Shown one piece after another: positions 17,565 to 26,512 of a stretch of DNA of 64,000 nucleotides (positions are counted from its first letter, which is position 1; each line of letters begins with the position of its first letter). Under the pieces are notes generated by a model, which did no database searches, was not told the DNA's origin, and saw only the letters and a program-made list of their open reading frames with translations. The stretch spans positions 1,984,001 to 2,048,000 of the forward strand of contig NC_014217.1 of assembly GCF_000092925.1 (NCBI RefSeq), given 5' to 3'. The position numbers were made by a program, and so were the translations under genes. Origin of the DNA: Ancylobacter novellus DSM 506. GTDB lineage: Bacteria; Pseudomonadota; Alphaproteobacteria; Rhizobiales; Xanthobacteraceae.

Positions 17565-18287
17565 ATGGGCGATGACACCCAATCCCTTTCGATCATGAGC
17601 GCGCTCGCGGTCGAGGTGGCGTTCAAGCGCTGGATCGTCCCGAGCTTCGAACAGAAGACCGGCATCCGGACCGCCCTTGTCTGGGACCCGACCACGGTCC
17701 TGATGCGACGTGTACGCGAGGGCGAACGCGCCGACGTCATCCTGGCGATCGACTACGCAATGGACGACTTGGAGCGGGATGGCGTCATCCGACGCGAGAC
17801 CCGCATTCCGGTCGCGCGGGCGATGGTCGGGCTCGGCGTCCGTCATGGTGCGCCCAAGCCGGACATCTCGACGGTCGAGGCGCTGAAGGAGGTGCTGGTG
17901 GGCGCGCGCTCCGTCGCCTATTCGCTCGGAGGCGCCAGCGGCATCTATTTCCAGGACCTGATCAAGCGGCTCGGTATCGCCGATGCGGTAAACGCACGGG
18001 CGGTCACCATCCCCGCCGGCTTCACCGCCACCAAGGTCGTAAGTGGCGAGGCCGAATTCGCCGTCCAGCAGGTCAGCGAACTGATGTCGGTGGACGGGGT
18101 GGATGTCGTCGGCCGGTTCCCGGACGAGATCCAGACCTTCACCGATTTCTCGGCCGCCATCTTCGCCGATGCCCGCCACCCGGAGGCCGCGCAGGCGTTC
18201 CTCGACCTTCTGGGCTCCGATGCGGCCGTCGCCGCCTACGAGAAGGGCGGACTGTCTTCCCTCGTGCGCGCGCCTACCGCCGCCTGA
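17565..18287 (+). CDS. ModA-like substrate-binding protein without a signal peptide
   Basis: The 240-residue protein resembles the type-2 periplasmic-binding fold of molybdate/tungstate-binding ModA proteins. Strand 1 (LSIMSALAVEVAFKRWIVPS) starts at residue 7, where a mature ModA would start, and GVIRRETRIPVARAMVGLGV and GGASGIYFQDLIKRLGIADA fit later strands. No Sec or Tat signal or membrane helix is present. The upstream frame is closed by the preceding gene's stop, and a GGAGAA ribosome site precedes ATG 17565, so the missing signal is not a start-call error. A cytoplasmic ligand-binding role is inferred; no transporter genes adjoin it. Confidence 0.7.
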   Translation: MGDDTQSLSIMSALAVEVAFKRWIVPSFEQKTGIRTALVWDPTTVLMRRVREGERADVILAIDYAMDDLERDGVIRRETRIPVARAMVGLGVRHGAPKPDISTVEALKEVLVGARSVAYSLGGASGIYFQDLIKRLGIADAVNARAVTIPAGFTATKVVSGEAEFAVQQVSELMSVDGVDVVGRFPDEIQTFTDFSAAIFADARHPEAAQAFLDLLGSDAAVAAYEKGGLSSLVRAPTAA

Positions 18288-18312
18288 TTTTGACACGCAG
18301 GAGGATCGAGAA

Positions 18313-18975
18313 ATGGCCGCGGCTCCCCGCATCACCCTGCTTCACGCCACCCCTGTGGCGATGGAGCCCATCCGGAATGCCTTCGCGCGGAGGTGGCCGG
18401 CCGCCGAGACCGTCAATCTGCTCGATGACGGTCTCTCGATCGACCGCGCGCGCGAAACCGAGCTGACCGAAGCGATGATCGAACGCTTCGTTTCCTTCGG
18501 CCGCTATGCGCACAGCACCGGCGCCGACGGCATATTGATCACCTGCTCCGCCTTCGGTCCGGCGATCGACCGGCTGATCGACGAACTGCCGATACCGGTA
18601 CTCAAGCCCAACGAGGCGATGTTCCGTGCGGCCATCAGCCAGGGCAACAACATCGGCATGCTCGCCACCTTCGCGCCGGCGGTAGCGACCATGACCGAGG
18701 AGTTCGACGACTTCGTGCGCGAAGGATCGGCGACGGCCTCCCTCACCACCATCGTGGTCGATCGAGCCATCGATCTGCTCCGTCAGGGCGATGCCTCTAC
18801 TCACAACGAACTCGTCGCGGCGCGCGCACCGGAGCTCCAGAACTCCGATGCCATCATGCTCGCGCATTTCTCCACGTCCCGCGCCGCCGAGGCGGTTCGC
18901 AAGGTGGTCGACGTGCCCGTGCTCACCGCCCCCGACGCCGCTGTCGATCTGATGAAGCAGTTGATTGAGGCCTAG
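18313..18975 (+). CDS. Asp/Glu/hydantoin racemase-superfamily protein
   Basis: The 220-residue protein has the two-domain Asp/Glu racemase fold, with the first catalytic region near DGILITCSAFGPAIDRL (one clear Cys) and KPNEAMFRAAISQGNNIGML. The second half lacks the usual Cys: SDAIMLAHFSTSRAAEAV has Ala-His-Phe where many racemases have a Gly-Cys pair. That suggests a decarboxylase-like or other non-racemising member (AMDase/maleate isomerase relatives have one Cys only, in differing positions). ATG 18313 is preceded by GGAG. It ends the three-gene unit that starts at 16269. The substrate is unknown. Confidence 0.65.
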   Translation: MAAAPRITLLHATPVAMEPIRNAFARRWPAAETVNLLDDGLSIDRARETELTEAMIERFVSFGRYAHSTGADGILITCSAFGPAIDRLIDELPIPVLKPNEAMFRAAISQGNNIGMLATFAPAVATMTEEFDDFVREGSATASLTTIVVDRAIDLLRQGDASTHNELVAARAPELQNSDAIMLAHFSTSRAAEAVRKVVDVPVLTAPDAAVDLMKQLIEA

Positions 18976-19037
18976 CGCCAATTCATCGGCTCCGGTGCGA
19001 GGTCGGGGCCGGCAGGATCACGATGGTCCAATGTCGA

Positions 19038-20759
19038 TCATTCGCTGTCGGAACTCATGCGCGAGGGGTGCCGCATGAAGTCGAAATCACATCCCTCATC
19101 CGCCTGCAGCACGCTCGCATGGTACAGCCGGGCATAGCCGCGCTCAGGCGTCCTGCCGCGGCCTTGCCGGGCCCGGGCCATCTCGCGCCGGCGCAGTTCG
19201 TCATCGTCGACCAGGACGTCAATCCGTCGCCCGCCGGTATCCAGCCGGATCAGGTCGCCAGTCTCCACCAGCCCCAGCGGACCGCCGACGGCCGATTCCG
19301 GCGTGATGTGGAGTACGATGGTGCCGAAGGCGGTGCCGCTCATCCGCGCATCGGATATCCGCACCATATCCTTCACCCCCTGGCGGGCCAGTTTTTTCGG
19401 AATCGGCAGATAGCCGGCTTCCGGCATTCCCGGCGCGCCCTTGGGACCGGCATTCTGCAGCACCAGCACGTCATCGGCTGCCACGTCGAGTTCCGGATCG
19501 TCGATCCGCGCGATCATGTCGGCCACCGAGCTGAACACCACTGCCCGGCCGGTATGGGCGAGCAGGTGCGACGAAGCGGCGGCCTGCTTGATGACCGCGC
19601 CGCCGGGCGCCAGATTGCCGTGGAGCACCGCCATCGAGCCCTCGGCCTTGATCGGCGCTCCACGCGGCCGAATGACATCCTGTCCGGGCACGTCCTCGGC
19701 CGCGGCCACCACCTCGCGCAGCGTCCCGCCGGCGACCGTCGGTGCGTCGAGATCGATCAGGTCCCCGAGTTCCTTCAGCAGCTTCGGCACGCCTCCGGCG
19801 TGATGGAAATGTTCCATGTAGTGGGCGCCGGAGGGCTTGAGGTCCACCAGTACCGGCACGCGGCGGCCGATCTCGTCGAGTTCTCCCAGATCGAAGCGAT
19901 GCGGCGTGCGGTTGGCGATGGCGGCGAGATGAATCACGCCATTGGTGGAGCCGCCGATCGCCTGCATCACCACGGCGGCGTTGCGGAACGCCTGCGGGGT
20001 GAGCAGTTCGCTCGGCCGCGGTCCACCCTCCACCGCCAGACGCGCCGCCGTGCGGCCGCTGGCCTCGGCGATCCGCACGCGATCTGCGTGCGGCGCCGGC
20101 ACGGTCGCGCTCATCGGCAGCGAGAGGCCGAGCGTTTCGGTGATGCACGCCATGGTGCTGGCGGTGCCCATCACCATGCAGGTGCCCACCGAGGGTGCGA
20201 GGCGGCCATTGATCACCTCGATCTCCTCGGCATCAATCGTGTCCGCCCGATGGGCGGCCCACAGGCGACGGCAGTCGGTACAGGCCCCGAGAACCTCACC
20301 CTTGTGATGGCCCACCACCATCGGGCCGACGGGGACAACCACCGTTGGCAGATCGACGCTTGCCGCGGCCATGATCTGGGCCGGCAGCGTCTTGTCGCAG
20401 CCGCCGATCACCACCACCGCATCCATCGGCTGTGCGCGGATCATCTCCTCGGTGTCCATCGCCATCAGGTTGCGCAGGAACATCGAGGTCGGGTGGGCGA
20501 AGCTCTCGTGGATCGAGATGGTGGGAAACACCATCGGCATGCCGCCGCTGAGCATCACGCCGCGCTTCACCGCCTCGATCAGCTGCGGCGCGTTGCCATG
20601 GCAGGGGTTGTAGTCGCTGTGGGTGTTGGTGATGCCGACGATCGGCCGGCTCAGCGCGTCGTCCGAATAGCCCATCGCCTTGATGAAGGCCTTGCGCAGG
20701 AACAGGGAAAATCCGTCGTCACCATAGCTGGTGAGCCCCTTGCCGAGACCTTTTCCCAT
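19038..20759 (-). CDS. IlvD/Edd-family sugar-acid dehydratase
   Basis: The 573-residue Fe-S dehydratase has cluster cysteines C53 (DYNPCHGN), C121 (IGGCDKTLPA) and C160 with C163 in LGACTDCRR. The family motifs GGSTNGVIHL and VRISDARMSGTAFGTIVLHI also occur. Members remove water from aldonic acids or dihydroxy acids; the short length and sugar-acid surroundings suggest an aldonate dehydratase (arabonate/xylonate type) rather than the valine-pathway enzyme. I start at ATG 20759 (MGKGLGKG), as the 18 residues upstream look non-coding. It is divergent from the GntR-DapA-isomerase operon, sharing an operator region. Confidence 0.85.
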   Translation of the reverse strand: MGKGLGKGLTSYGDDGFSLFLRKAFIKAMGYSDDALSRPIVGITNTHSDYNPCHGNAPQLIEAVKRGVMLSGGMPMVFPTISIHESFAHPTSMFLRNLMAMDTEEMIRAQPMDAVVVIGGCDKTLPAQIMAAASVDLPTVVVPVGPMVVGHHKGEVLGACTDCRRLWAAHRADTIDAEEIEVINGRLAPSVGTCMVMGTASTMACITETLGLSLPMSATVPAPHADRVRIAEASGRTAARLAVEGGPRPSELLTPQAFRNAAVVMQAIGGSTNGVIHLAAIANRTPHRFDLGELDEIGRRVPVLVDLKPSGAHYMEHFHHAGGVPKLLKELGDLIDLDAPTVAGGTLREVVAAAEDVPGQDVIRPRGAPIKAEGSMAVLHGNLAPGGAVIKQAAASSHLLAHTGRAVVFSSVADMIARIDDPELDVAADDVLVLQNAGPKGAPGMPEAGYLPIPKKLARQGVKDMVRISDARMSGTAFGTIVLHITPESAVGGPLGLVETGDLIRLDTGGRRIDVLVDDDELRRREMARARQGRGRTPERGYARLYHASVLQADEGCDFDFMRHPSRMSSDSE

Positions 20760-20820
20760 GATGGGTTCCTTCTGCCACGCAACGCTCCGGCGCTGACGCC
20801 AGCATTGGTGCACAGGGCCA

Positions 20821-20886
20821 TATTGTCAATAATATGCCGATCTTAATGCCTATGTTCGGGATATATAGCGCATATTATTGACAATG
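20821..20886. promoter_or_regulatory. Divergent operator: 16-bp inverted repeats
   Basis: ATTGTCAATAATATGC at 20822-20837 is repeated in perfect inverted form at 20870-20885, 32 bp apart. The left arm contains the palindrome TATTGTCAATA (20821-20831); the right holds TATTGACAATG with one mismatch. They lie between the divergent dehydratase and GntR genes. FCD-type GntR proteins bind palindromes of this size, so the adjacent regulator at 20942 is the likely ligand-sensitive repressor of both transcription units. Confidence 0.65.
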
Positions 20887-20941
20887 CGGCGGCGCCAGTG
20901 TTTGCCTTGGCCGTGTGGAGCCTTAGAGGCGGGAGCCTGAC

Positions 20942-21652
20942 ATGCGCGCGAGAACGGTGTCGTCCCCCGAAGCCGATGCGGAACAGGCCGTGCTGCGCCA
21001 GCTCGAGGACGACATCATCTTCGGCCGGATCGCGCCGGGTACGCGCCTCGTCGAGGACGTCATGATCGAGCGCTACGCGACCAGCCGGCATTATGTCCGC
21101 CGCGCCCTTGCCGTCCTCGAACGCGACGGCCTGGTTCATCTGGCGCGCAATGTCGGCGCCACCGTCTGCTCCTTCTCGGCGGAGGAAGTGCGCCAGATCT
21201 ACGAGGTGCGCGAAATGCTGACCCGTCAGATCATCCTGATGATCCCGCTGCCCGCACCCGCATCCCTCGTCGCGCAGCTGACCGCGATCCAGGCCGATTA
21301 CCGCCGCGAGGCCGCCGCGCCGAACCTGCGGCGCCTGCACGAGATCAACGATGCCTTCCATCTCGCGATGTTCGAGGCCTGCGGCAATCCTTATCTGGTG
21401 CGGACCGCGAAGGACTATATGCGCCTCACCCTCCCGGTCCGGGCTTCCAACCTCGCCGATCCCGAGGGCCTGCGCCGCTCGCTCAGCGAGCACGACATCA
21501 TGCTCGATCTGCTTCAGGGTACGGATGGCTGGGCACTGGCCCAGCTCAACATCGATCACATGCAGGGCAGCAAGAACGATTACATCGCCCGCACGAAGCC
21601 GTCGGTCACACCGCTGGCCGCGCCAATGAAACGCACAGGAAACCGCTCATGA
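20942..21652 (+). CDS. GntR-family regulator with FCD domain
   Basis: The 236-residue regulator has an N-terminal winged helix (LEDDIIFGRIAPGTRLVEDV, SRHYVRRALAVLERDGLV) and an FCD domain with EINDAFHLAMFEACGNPYL. Its inducer is probably a sugar-acid intermediate of the surrounding genes. It is the first gene of a plus-strand unit and overlaps the DapA-family gene by 4 bp. Two inverted repeats lie upstream, between it and the divergent dehydratase gene. Confidence 0.87.
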   Translation: MRARTVSSPEADAEQAVLRQLEDDIIFGRIAPGTRLVEDVMIERYATSRHYVRRALAVLERDGLVHLARNVGATVCSFSAEEVRQIYEVREMLTRQIILMIPLPAPASLVAQLTAIQADYRREAAAPNLRRLHEINDAFHLAMFEACGNPYLVRTAKDYMRLTLPVRASNLADPEGLRRSLSEHDIMLDLLQGTDGWALAQLNIDHMQGSKNDYIARTKPSVTPLAAPMKRTGNRS

Positions 21653-22593
21653 AACTCGACGCCAGTGCCTCGGGTGTATTCCCGATCGCGCCGACCCCGT
21701 TCCACGCCGACGGCCGCATCGACGAGGCTTCCATCGACCGGCTGATCGAACGCTATCTGGCCGCCGGGGCCGATGGCGTCACCGTGCTCGGCATATTGGG
21801 CGAGGCGCCGAAGCTCGAGCCCGAGGAATCGCTGGCGATCACCACGCGCTTCATCGAAGGCTTCGGGGCGCGCCCCGTCATCGTCGGCGTGTCGGCGCCC
21901 GGCTTCGCTGCCATGCGCTCGCTTGCACACGCTGCGATGGAGCGGGGCGCGGCCGGCGTCATGATCGCGCCCCTGCCCTCGTTGCGCACCGACGAGCAGA
22001 TCGTCGGCTATTTCCGTCAGGCGGTCGAGGCCATCGGCGCCGACATTCCCTTCGTCCTCCAGGACTATCCGCTCACCCTCACGGTGCAGATGACGCCTTC
22101 CGTCATCCGCCGGATCGTCGAGGAGAACCCCTCCTGCGTCATGCTCAAGCACGAGGACTGGCCGGGACTGGAGAAGATCTCCGCGCTGCGCGCCTTCCAG
22201 AAGGAAGGCTCGATGCGCGAGCTCTCCATCCTCACCGGCAATGGCGGCCTGTTCCTCGACTTCGAGATGGAGCGCGGCGCCGACGGCGCGATGACCGGCT
22301 ACGCCTTCCCGGAAATGCTCACGGCCGTCGTTCGACTGCAGAAGGAAGGACGCCGCGACGACGCGCACGATCTGTTCGACGCCCATCTTCCGCTGCTCCG
22401 CTACGAACAGCAGCCGGGTGTGGGGCTCGCGGTGCGCAAATATGTGCTGATGCGCCGCGGCACCCTCGCCTGCGATGCCCAGCGCCGCCCCGGCTCCACG
22501 CTTTCCGCCACGGCCAGGGCCGAGGTCGACTACCTGCTCCGGCGGCTCGATCAGCGCAGCGAGCGGCTCGCCTCCTGGCTGGCCGCCTCGTGA
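21649..22593 (+). CDS. DapA/dihydrodipicolinate-synthase-family lyase
   Basis: The 314-residue TIM barrel has the expected catalytic Tyr in QDYPLTL and the Schiff-base Lys in CVMLKHEDWPG, plus the N-terminal VFPIAPTPFHADGRIDEASI pattern. The family includes aldolases and dehydratases acting on 2-keto-3-deoxy sugar acids; the neighbouring dehydratases make it likely that this enzyme cleaves or dehydrates such a product. A biosynthetic DapA role is less likely because the usual GTTGE loop is replaced by LGILGEAPKL. It overlaps the GntR stop. Confidence 0.85.
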   Translation: MKLDASASGVFPIAPTPFHADGRIDEASIDRLIERYLAAGADGVTVLGILGEAPKLEPEESLAITTRFIEGFGARPVIVGVSAPGFAAMRSLAHAAMERGAAGVMIAPLPSLRTDEQIVGYFRQAVEAIGADIPFVLQDYPLTLTVQMTPSVIRRIVEENPSCVMLKHEDWPGLEKISALRAFQKEGSMRELSILTGNGGLFLDFEMERGADGAMTGYAFPEMLTAVVRLQKEGRRDDAHDLFDAHLPLLRYEQQPGVGLAVRKYVLMRRGTLACDAQRRPGSTLSATARAEVDYLLRRLDQRSERLASWLAAS

Positions 22594-22698
22594 GGGACGC
22601 GTGGCGGCGCAAGGCGAGCTGAAGACCGTGCAGTACCGGAGCCTCCCCGCGGACGAGGAATTTCACGCGGGCGGCCGGACGATGAAAGACGAGACAAG

Positions 22699-23481
22699 AT
22701 GAAGGGCTTCAGCGCTCACATTGGCTATCTCTTCAACGAAGTGCCGCTCGAGCGGCGTTTCGCGGCCGCGCGGGATGCCGGCTTCAGCATGGTGGAACAT
22801 CCCACGCTCTATTCGCTGCCGGCGGCGCGGGTGAGGCAGCTTCTTGCCGAATGCGGCCTGGGCCTCGTCCAGTCGAGCTTTCCCGCCGGCGACATCGCGC
22901 GCGGCGAGAAGGGCTTTGCCGCCCTGCCGAATGAGATCGAGCGCTTCCGTGCCTCCCTGGCGGGGAGCGTCGACTACGCAGTGGAAGCCGGCATTCCCGC
23001 GCTGCACTGCATGGCGGGCGTGCGCCCGGCCGGCGCCGACCCGCGGCAGATGTGGGACACCTACATCGCCAATATGCGCGCGGCGGCGAGCGCGACTGCC
23101 GAGCGCGGCATACTGCTGCTGATCGAGCCGATCAGCAGCGGCAGCATCGCGGATTATTTCATCGAGGACCCCATGGACGCGGTGCGCGCCATCGCCGAGA
23201 TCGGGGCATCGAACGTCCGCCTGCTTTACGACGTGTTCCACGCCACGATGATCGGCTCCGATCCCTTCGGCTTCATCCGCGACCATGCGGAGCTGATCTA
23301 CCACATCCACATTGCCGACCATCCCGGTCGCCATGAGCCCGGAACCGGCACCATCGACTTCCAACGGCTCTATGGGACGCTCGAAGACGTTGGCTACGAT
23401 GGCTTTATCGGCTGTGAGTATGTCCCCCGCGGCGACACCGTCGAAGGGCTCGGCTGGATGAACGGGTTCCGGCCCATCTGA
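22699..23481 (+). CDS. Hydroxypyruvate isomerase-family TIM-barrel protein
   Basis: The 260-residue AP-endonuclease-2-type barrel has FSAHIGYLFNEVPLERRFAA, and metal/acid residues in LLIEPISSG, LLYDVFHATMIGSDP, HIHIADHPGRHEPGTGTIDF and FIGCEYVPRGDTVEG. The HPGRHEPGTGxIDF segment matches hydroxypyruvate isomerase-type proteins (Hyi/OtnI), which also include sugar-acid isomerases. It follows the DapA-family gene by about 105 bp in the same direction. Whether the substrate is hydroxypyruvate or 2-oxo-tetronate cannot be told here. Confidence 0.82.
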   Translation: MKGFSAHIGYLFNEVPLERRFAAARDAGFSMVEHPTLYSLPAARVRQLLAECGLGLVQSSFPAGDIARGEKGFAALPNEIERFRASLAGSVDYAVEAGIPALHCMAGVRPAGADPRQMWDTYIANMRAAASATAERGILLLIEPISSGSIADYFIEDPMDAVRAIAEIGASNVRLLYDVFHATMIGSDPFGFIRDHAELIYHIHIADHPGRHEPGTGTIDFQRLYGTLEDVGYDGFIGCEYVPRGDTVEGLGWMNGFRPI

Positions 23482-23505
23482 CCATCCGCTGCCGCCAAGG
23501 CGTGG

Positions 23506-23528
23506 ATGGCCGGGCCAAGCCCGGCCAT
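23506..23528. repeat. Short palindromic intergenic repeat (MAGLGPAIH type)
   Basis: ATGGCCGGGC, a three-base loop CAA, and the exact reverse complement GCCCGGCCAT form a 10-bp-stem hairpin between the convergent isomerase and valS genes. Read on the minus strand the surrounding bases translate to VMAGLGPAIHAL, a phrase produced by a dispersed palindromic repeat found many times in Rhizobiales genomes. It may also serve as a bidirectional terminator here. Confidence 0.7.
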
Positions 23529-23554
23529 GACGGTGATCTTGGAATAGCCGACCG

Positions 23555-26392
23555 CTACGCCGCCTTGCCGAGCCGGGCGAGTGCCTCGCGGATCTTCTCG
23601 GCACGCGCCTGGGCCGTCTCGCGGCGCTCGCGCTGCTCCTCGATCACCTCTTCCGGCGCCCGCTTGATGAAGTCGGCATTGCCGAGCTTGGCGTCGACCT
23701 TGGCGATGTCGTCGGCGGCCTTGGCGAGCTCCTTGCCGAGCCGCGCGGCCTCCGCTTCCATGTCGATGACGCCGGCGAGCGGCAGCGCCGCGGTCTCGCC
23801 GCGCACGACGAGCTGCACCGAGCCGGCCGGCGCGTCCTCGGCGAAGGAGATGCCCGAGAGCCGGGCGAGACGCACCAGCACGTCGTTCCACACCGTCACG
23901 CGGTCGACAGTCGCCTGCCGCGCCGCGACCAGCACCAGCGGGATCTGCGCGCCGGCGGGCACGTTCATCTCGGCACGGACGGAGCGGATTTCGGCGATGA
24001 GGTCGATCACCCAGCCGATCTCGCCTTCCGCGTGCGGCGCTTCCAGCCCGTCGAGCGTCGACCACGGCGCCAGCGCCAGCAGGCTGGTGCGGGGCACGCC
24101 CCCCTCCACCGTACGAGCCCACAGTTCCTCGGTGAGGAAGGGCATGAACGGGTGCAGCAGCTTGAGGATCTCGTCGAGCACGAAGGCGGTGGTCGCCCGC
24201 GTCTCCGCCTTCAGCGCCTCGTCGACGCCGGTGAAGACCGGCTTGGCGAGCTCGAGATACCAGTCGCAGAAGATGTTCCACACGAAGCGATAGGCCGCGC
24301 CCGCCGCCTCGTTGAAGCGGTAGGCCCCGATCGCCTCGGTGATCTCCTCGCCCGCCTTCTGGGTCTCGCCGAGGATCCAGCGGGCGAGCGTCGATTCCAC
24401 CTTGCGCGGATCGAAGGCCGCATCGCGCCCGCAACCGTTCATCTCGGCGAAGCGGGCAGCGTTCCAGAGCTTGGTCGCGAAGTTGCGGTAGCCCTCGACG
24501 CGGCTGGTCGCCAGCTTGATGTCGCGGCCCTGCGCCGCCATGGCGGCCAGCGTGAAGCGCAGCGCATCGGCGCCGTACTTCTCCACTAGGTCGAGCGGGT
24601 CGATGACGTTGCCCTTGGACTTCGACATCTTGGCGCCCTTCTCGTCGCGAACGAGGGCGTGGATGTAGACGTCCTTGAACGGCACGACGTCGTCCATGAA
24701 GTGCAGGCCCATCATCATCATCCGGGCGACCCAGAAGAAGATGATGTCGAAGCCGGTGATCAGCACCGAAGTCGGGTAGTAGCGCTTCAGCTCCGGCGTC
24801 TCGTCCGGCCAGCCGAGCGTCGAGAACGGCCACAGCGCCGAGGAGAACCAGGTGTCGAGCACGTCCTCGTCGCGGGTGATGAGGTTCGCGCGCTTGTCGG
24901 CGTCGACGGCCAGTTCCTGCGCCTCCGCATCGGTGATGATGCCGGCCTGGACGCAATGGGCGAGCGCGGCGGCGACCGCCTCCTCCTCCGTCTCCTCGAC
25001 GAAGACCGTGCCGTCCGGCCCGTACCAGGCCGGGATCTGGTGACCCCACCAGAGCTGGCGCGAGACGCACCAGGGCTGGATGTTCTCCAGCCACTCGAAA
25101 TAGGTCTTCTCCCAGTTCTTCGGCACGAAGTTCGTGCGCCCCTCGCGCACGGCGGCGAGCGCCGGCTGGGCGAGCGTATGGGCGTCGACATACCACTGGT
25201 CGGTGAGCCACGGCTCGATGACCACGTTGGAGCGGTCGCCATGGGGAACCATGTTGGTGTGCGGCTCGATCTTGTCGACGAGGCCACGCTCCTCCATCAG
25301 CGCGATCACCGCCTTGCGGGCAGCCTCGCGGCTCTGGCCGTCCAGCGCCAGCACGGCGTCAAGGTCGGCACCCGCCTGCGCGCCTTCGAGGAAGTCGGCA
25401 TTGCCGGCGAGTGTCATCCGCGCCTCGGCGTCGAGCACGTTGATCATCGCCAGATCGTGCCGGCGGCCGACCTCGAAGTCGTTGAAGTCGTGCGCCGGGG
25501 TGATCTTCACCGCGCCGGTGCCCTTGGTCGGGTCGGAATATTCGTCTGCGACGATGGGGATGAGGCGGCCGACCAGCGGCAGGCGCACCTTCGCCTTCGC
25601 CGCGACCAGCCCCTGGTAGCGCGGGTCCTCCGGATGCACCGCGACTGCCGTGTCGCCCAGCATGGTCTCGGGGCGCGTGGTGGCGACGACGATGTAGTCG
25701 CGTGTCTCGAATTCGTACGGCAGACCGTTCTCGTCGAAGGCGATCGGATGCTCATAGGTCACACCATCGGCGAGCGGGTAGCGGAAGTGCCAGAGATGGC
25801 CCTTCATCTCGACCTGCAGCACTTCGAGGTCGGAGATCGCCGACTGGAACTTCGGGTCCCAGTTGACCAGGCGCTTGTCCTTGTAGATCAGCCCTTCCTT
25901 GTAGAGCCGCACGAACACCTTGAGGACGGCGCGCGACAGCCCCTCGTCCATGGTGAAGCGCTCGCGCGACCAGTCGCAGGAGGCGCCGAGCTTCTTCAGC
26001 TGGTTGATGATGGTGCCGCCGGACTCTTCCTTCCACGTCCAGACGCGCTCGACGAAGGCCTCGCGGCCCATCTCGCGGCGGCCGGGAAGCTGGCGCTCGG
26101 CGAGTTGGCGCTCGACCACCATCTGCGTGGCGATGCCGGCATGGTCGGTGCCGACCTGCCAGAGCACGTCCTTGCCGCGCATGCGCTCGAAGCGGCAGAG
26201 GATGTCCTGCAGCGTGTTGTTGAGCGCGTGCCCCATATGGAGCGAGCCGGTGACGTTCGGCGGCGGAATGACGATGCAGTAGGGCTCGGCATCTACGCGC
26301 TCGGGACGTCCGGCCTTGAACGCGCCCGCCTCCACCCAAGCCTGGTAGATGCGGTCCTCAACGGCGGCGGGATCGAACCTGTTGTCGAGCAT
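23555..26392 (-). CDS. valS: Valyl-tRNA synthetase
   Basis: The 945-residue class I synthetase has the HIGH-equivalent [15 protein letters not shown] near residue 50 and [12 protein letters not shown] near residue 600. It also has an editing domain between them, the tRNA anticodon-binding region and a C-terminal coiled coil ([20 protein letters not shown] and following). It charges tRNA-Val. Its place downstream of popZ is the common alphaproteobacterial order. The length matches the family. Several long antisense reading frames here are by-products of GC bias. Confidence 0.97.
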   Translation of the reverse strand: MLDNRFDPAAVEDRIYQAWVEAGAFKAGRPERVDAEPYCIVIPPPNVTGSLHMGHALNNTLQDILCRFERMRGKDVLWQVGTDHAGIATQMVVERQLAERQLPGRREMGREAFVERVWTWKEESGGTIINQLKKLGASCDWSRERFTMDEGLSRAVLKVFVRLYKEGLIYKDKRLVNWDPKFQSAISDLEVLQVEMKGHLWHFRYPLADGVTYEHPIAFDENGLPYEFETRDYIVVATTRPETMLGDTAVAVHPEDPRYQGLVAAKAKVRLPLVGRLIPIVADEYSDPTKGTGAVKITPAHDFNDFEVGRRHDLAMINVLDAEARMTLAGNADFLEGAQAGADLDAVLALDGQSREAARKAVIALMEERGLVDKIEPHTNMVPHGDRSNVVIEPWLTDQWYVDAHTLAQPALAAVREGRTNFVPKNWEKTYFEWLENIQPWCVSRQLWWGHQIPAWYGPDGTVFVEETEEEAVAAALAHCVQAGIITDAEAQELAVDADKRANLITRDEDVLDTWFSSALWPFSTLGWPDETPELKRYYPTSVLITGFDIIFFWVARMMMMGLHFMDDVVPFKDVYIHALVRDEKGAKMSKSKGNVIDPLDLVEKYGADALRFTLAAMAAQGRDIKLATSRVEGYRNFATKLWNAARFAEMNGCGRDAAFDPRKVESTLARWILGETQKAGEEITEAIGAYRFNEAAGAAYRFVWNIFCDWYLELAKPVFTGVDEALKAETRATTAFVLDEILKLLHPFMPFLTEELWARTVEGGVPRTSLLALAPWSTLDGLEAPHAEGEIGWVIDLIAEIRSVRAEMNVPAGAQIPLVLVAARQATVDRVTVWNDVLVRLARLSGISFAEDAPAGSVQLVVRGETAALPLAGVIDMEAEAARLGKELAKAADDIAKVDAKLGNADFIKRAPEEVIEEQRERRETAQARAEKIREALARLGKAA

Positions 26393-26512
26393 TTTGGCTC
26401 CGGCACCTCGAATGAAACGGGTGCGAGAGAAAGCGGAGCCGGCCTCTCAAGTCAACAAGGCAAAGGGCAAGGTAGGGCTGCGGCGGCGCGGATTCGTCTC
26501 CGCGCCGGCGGT

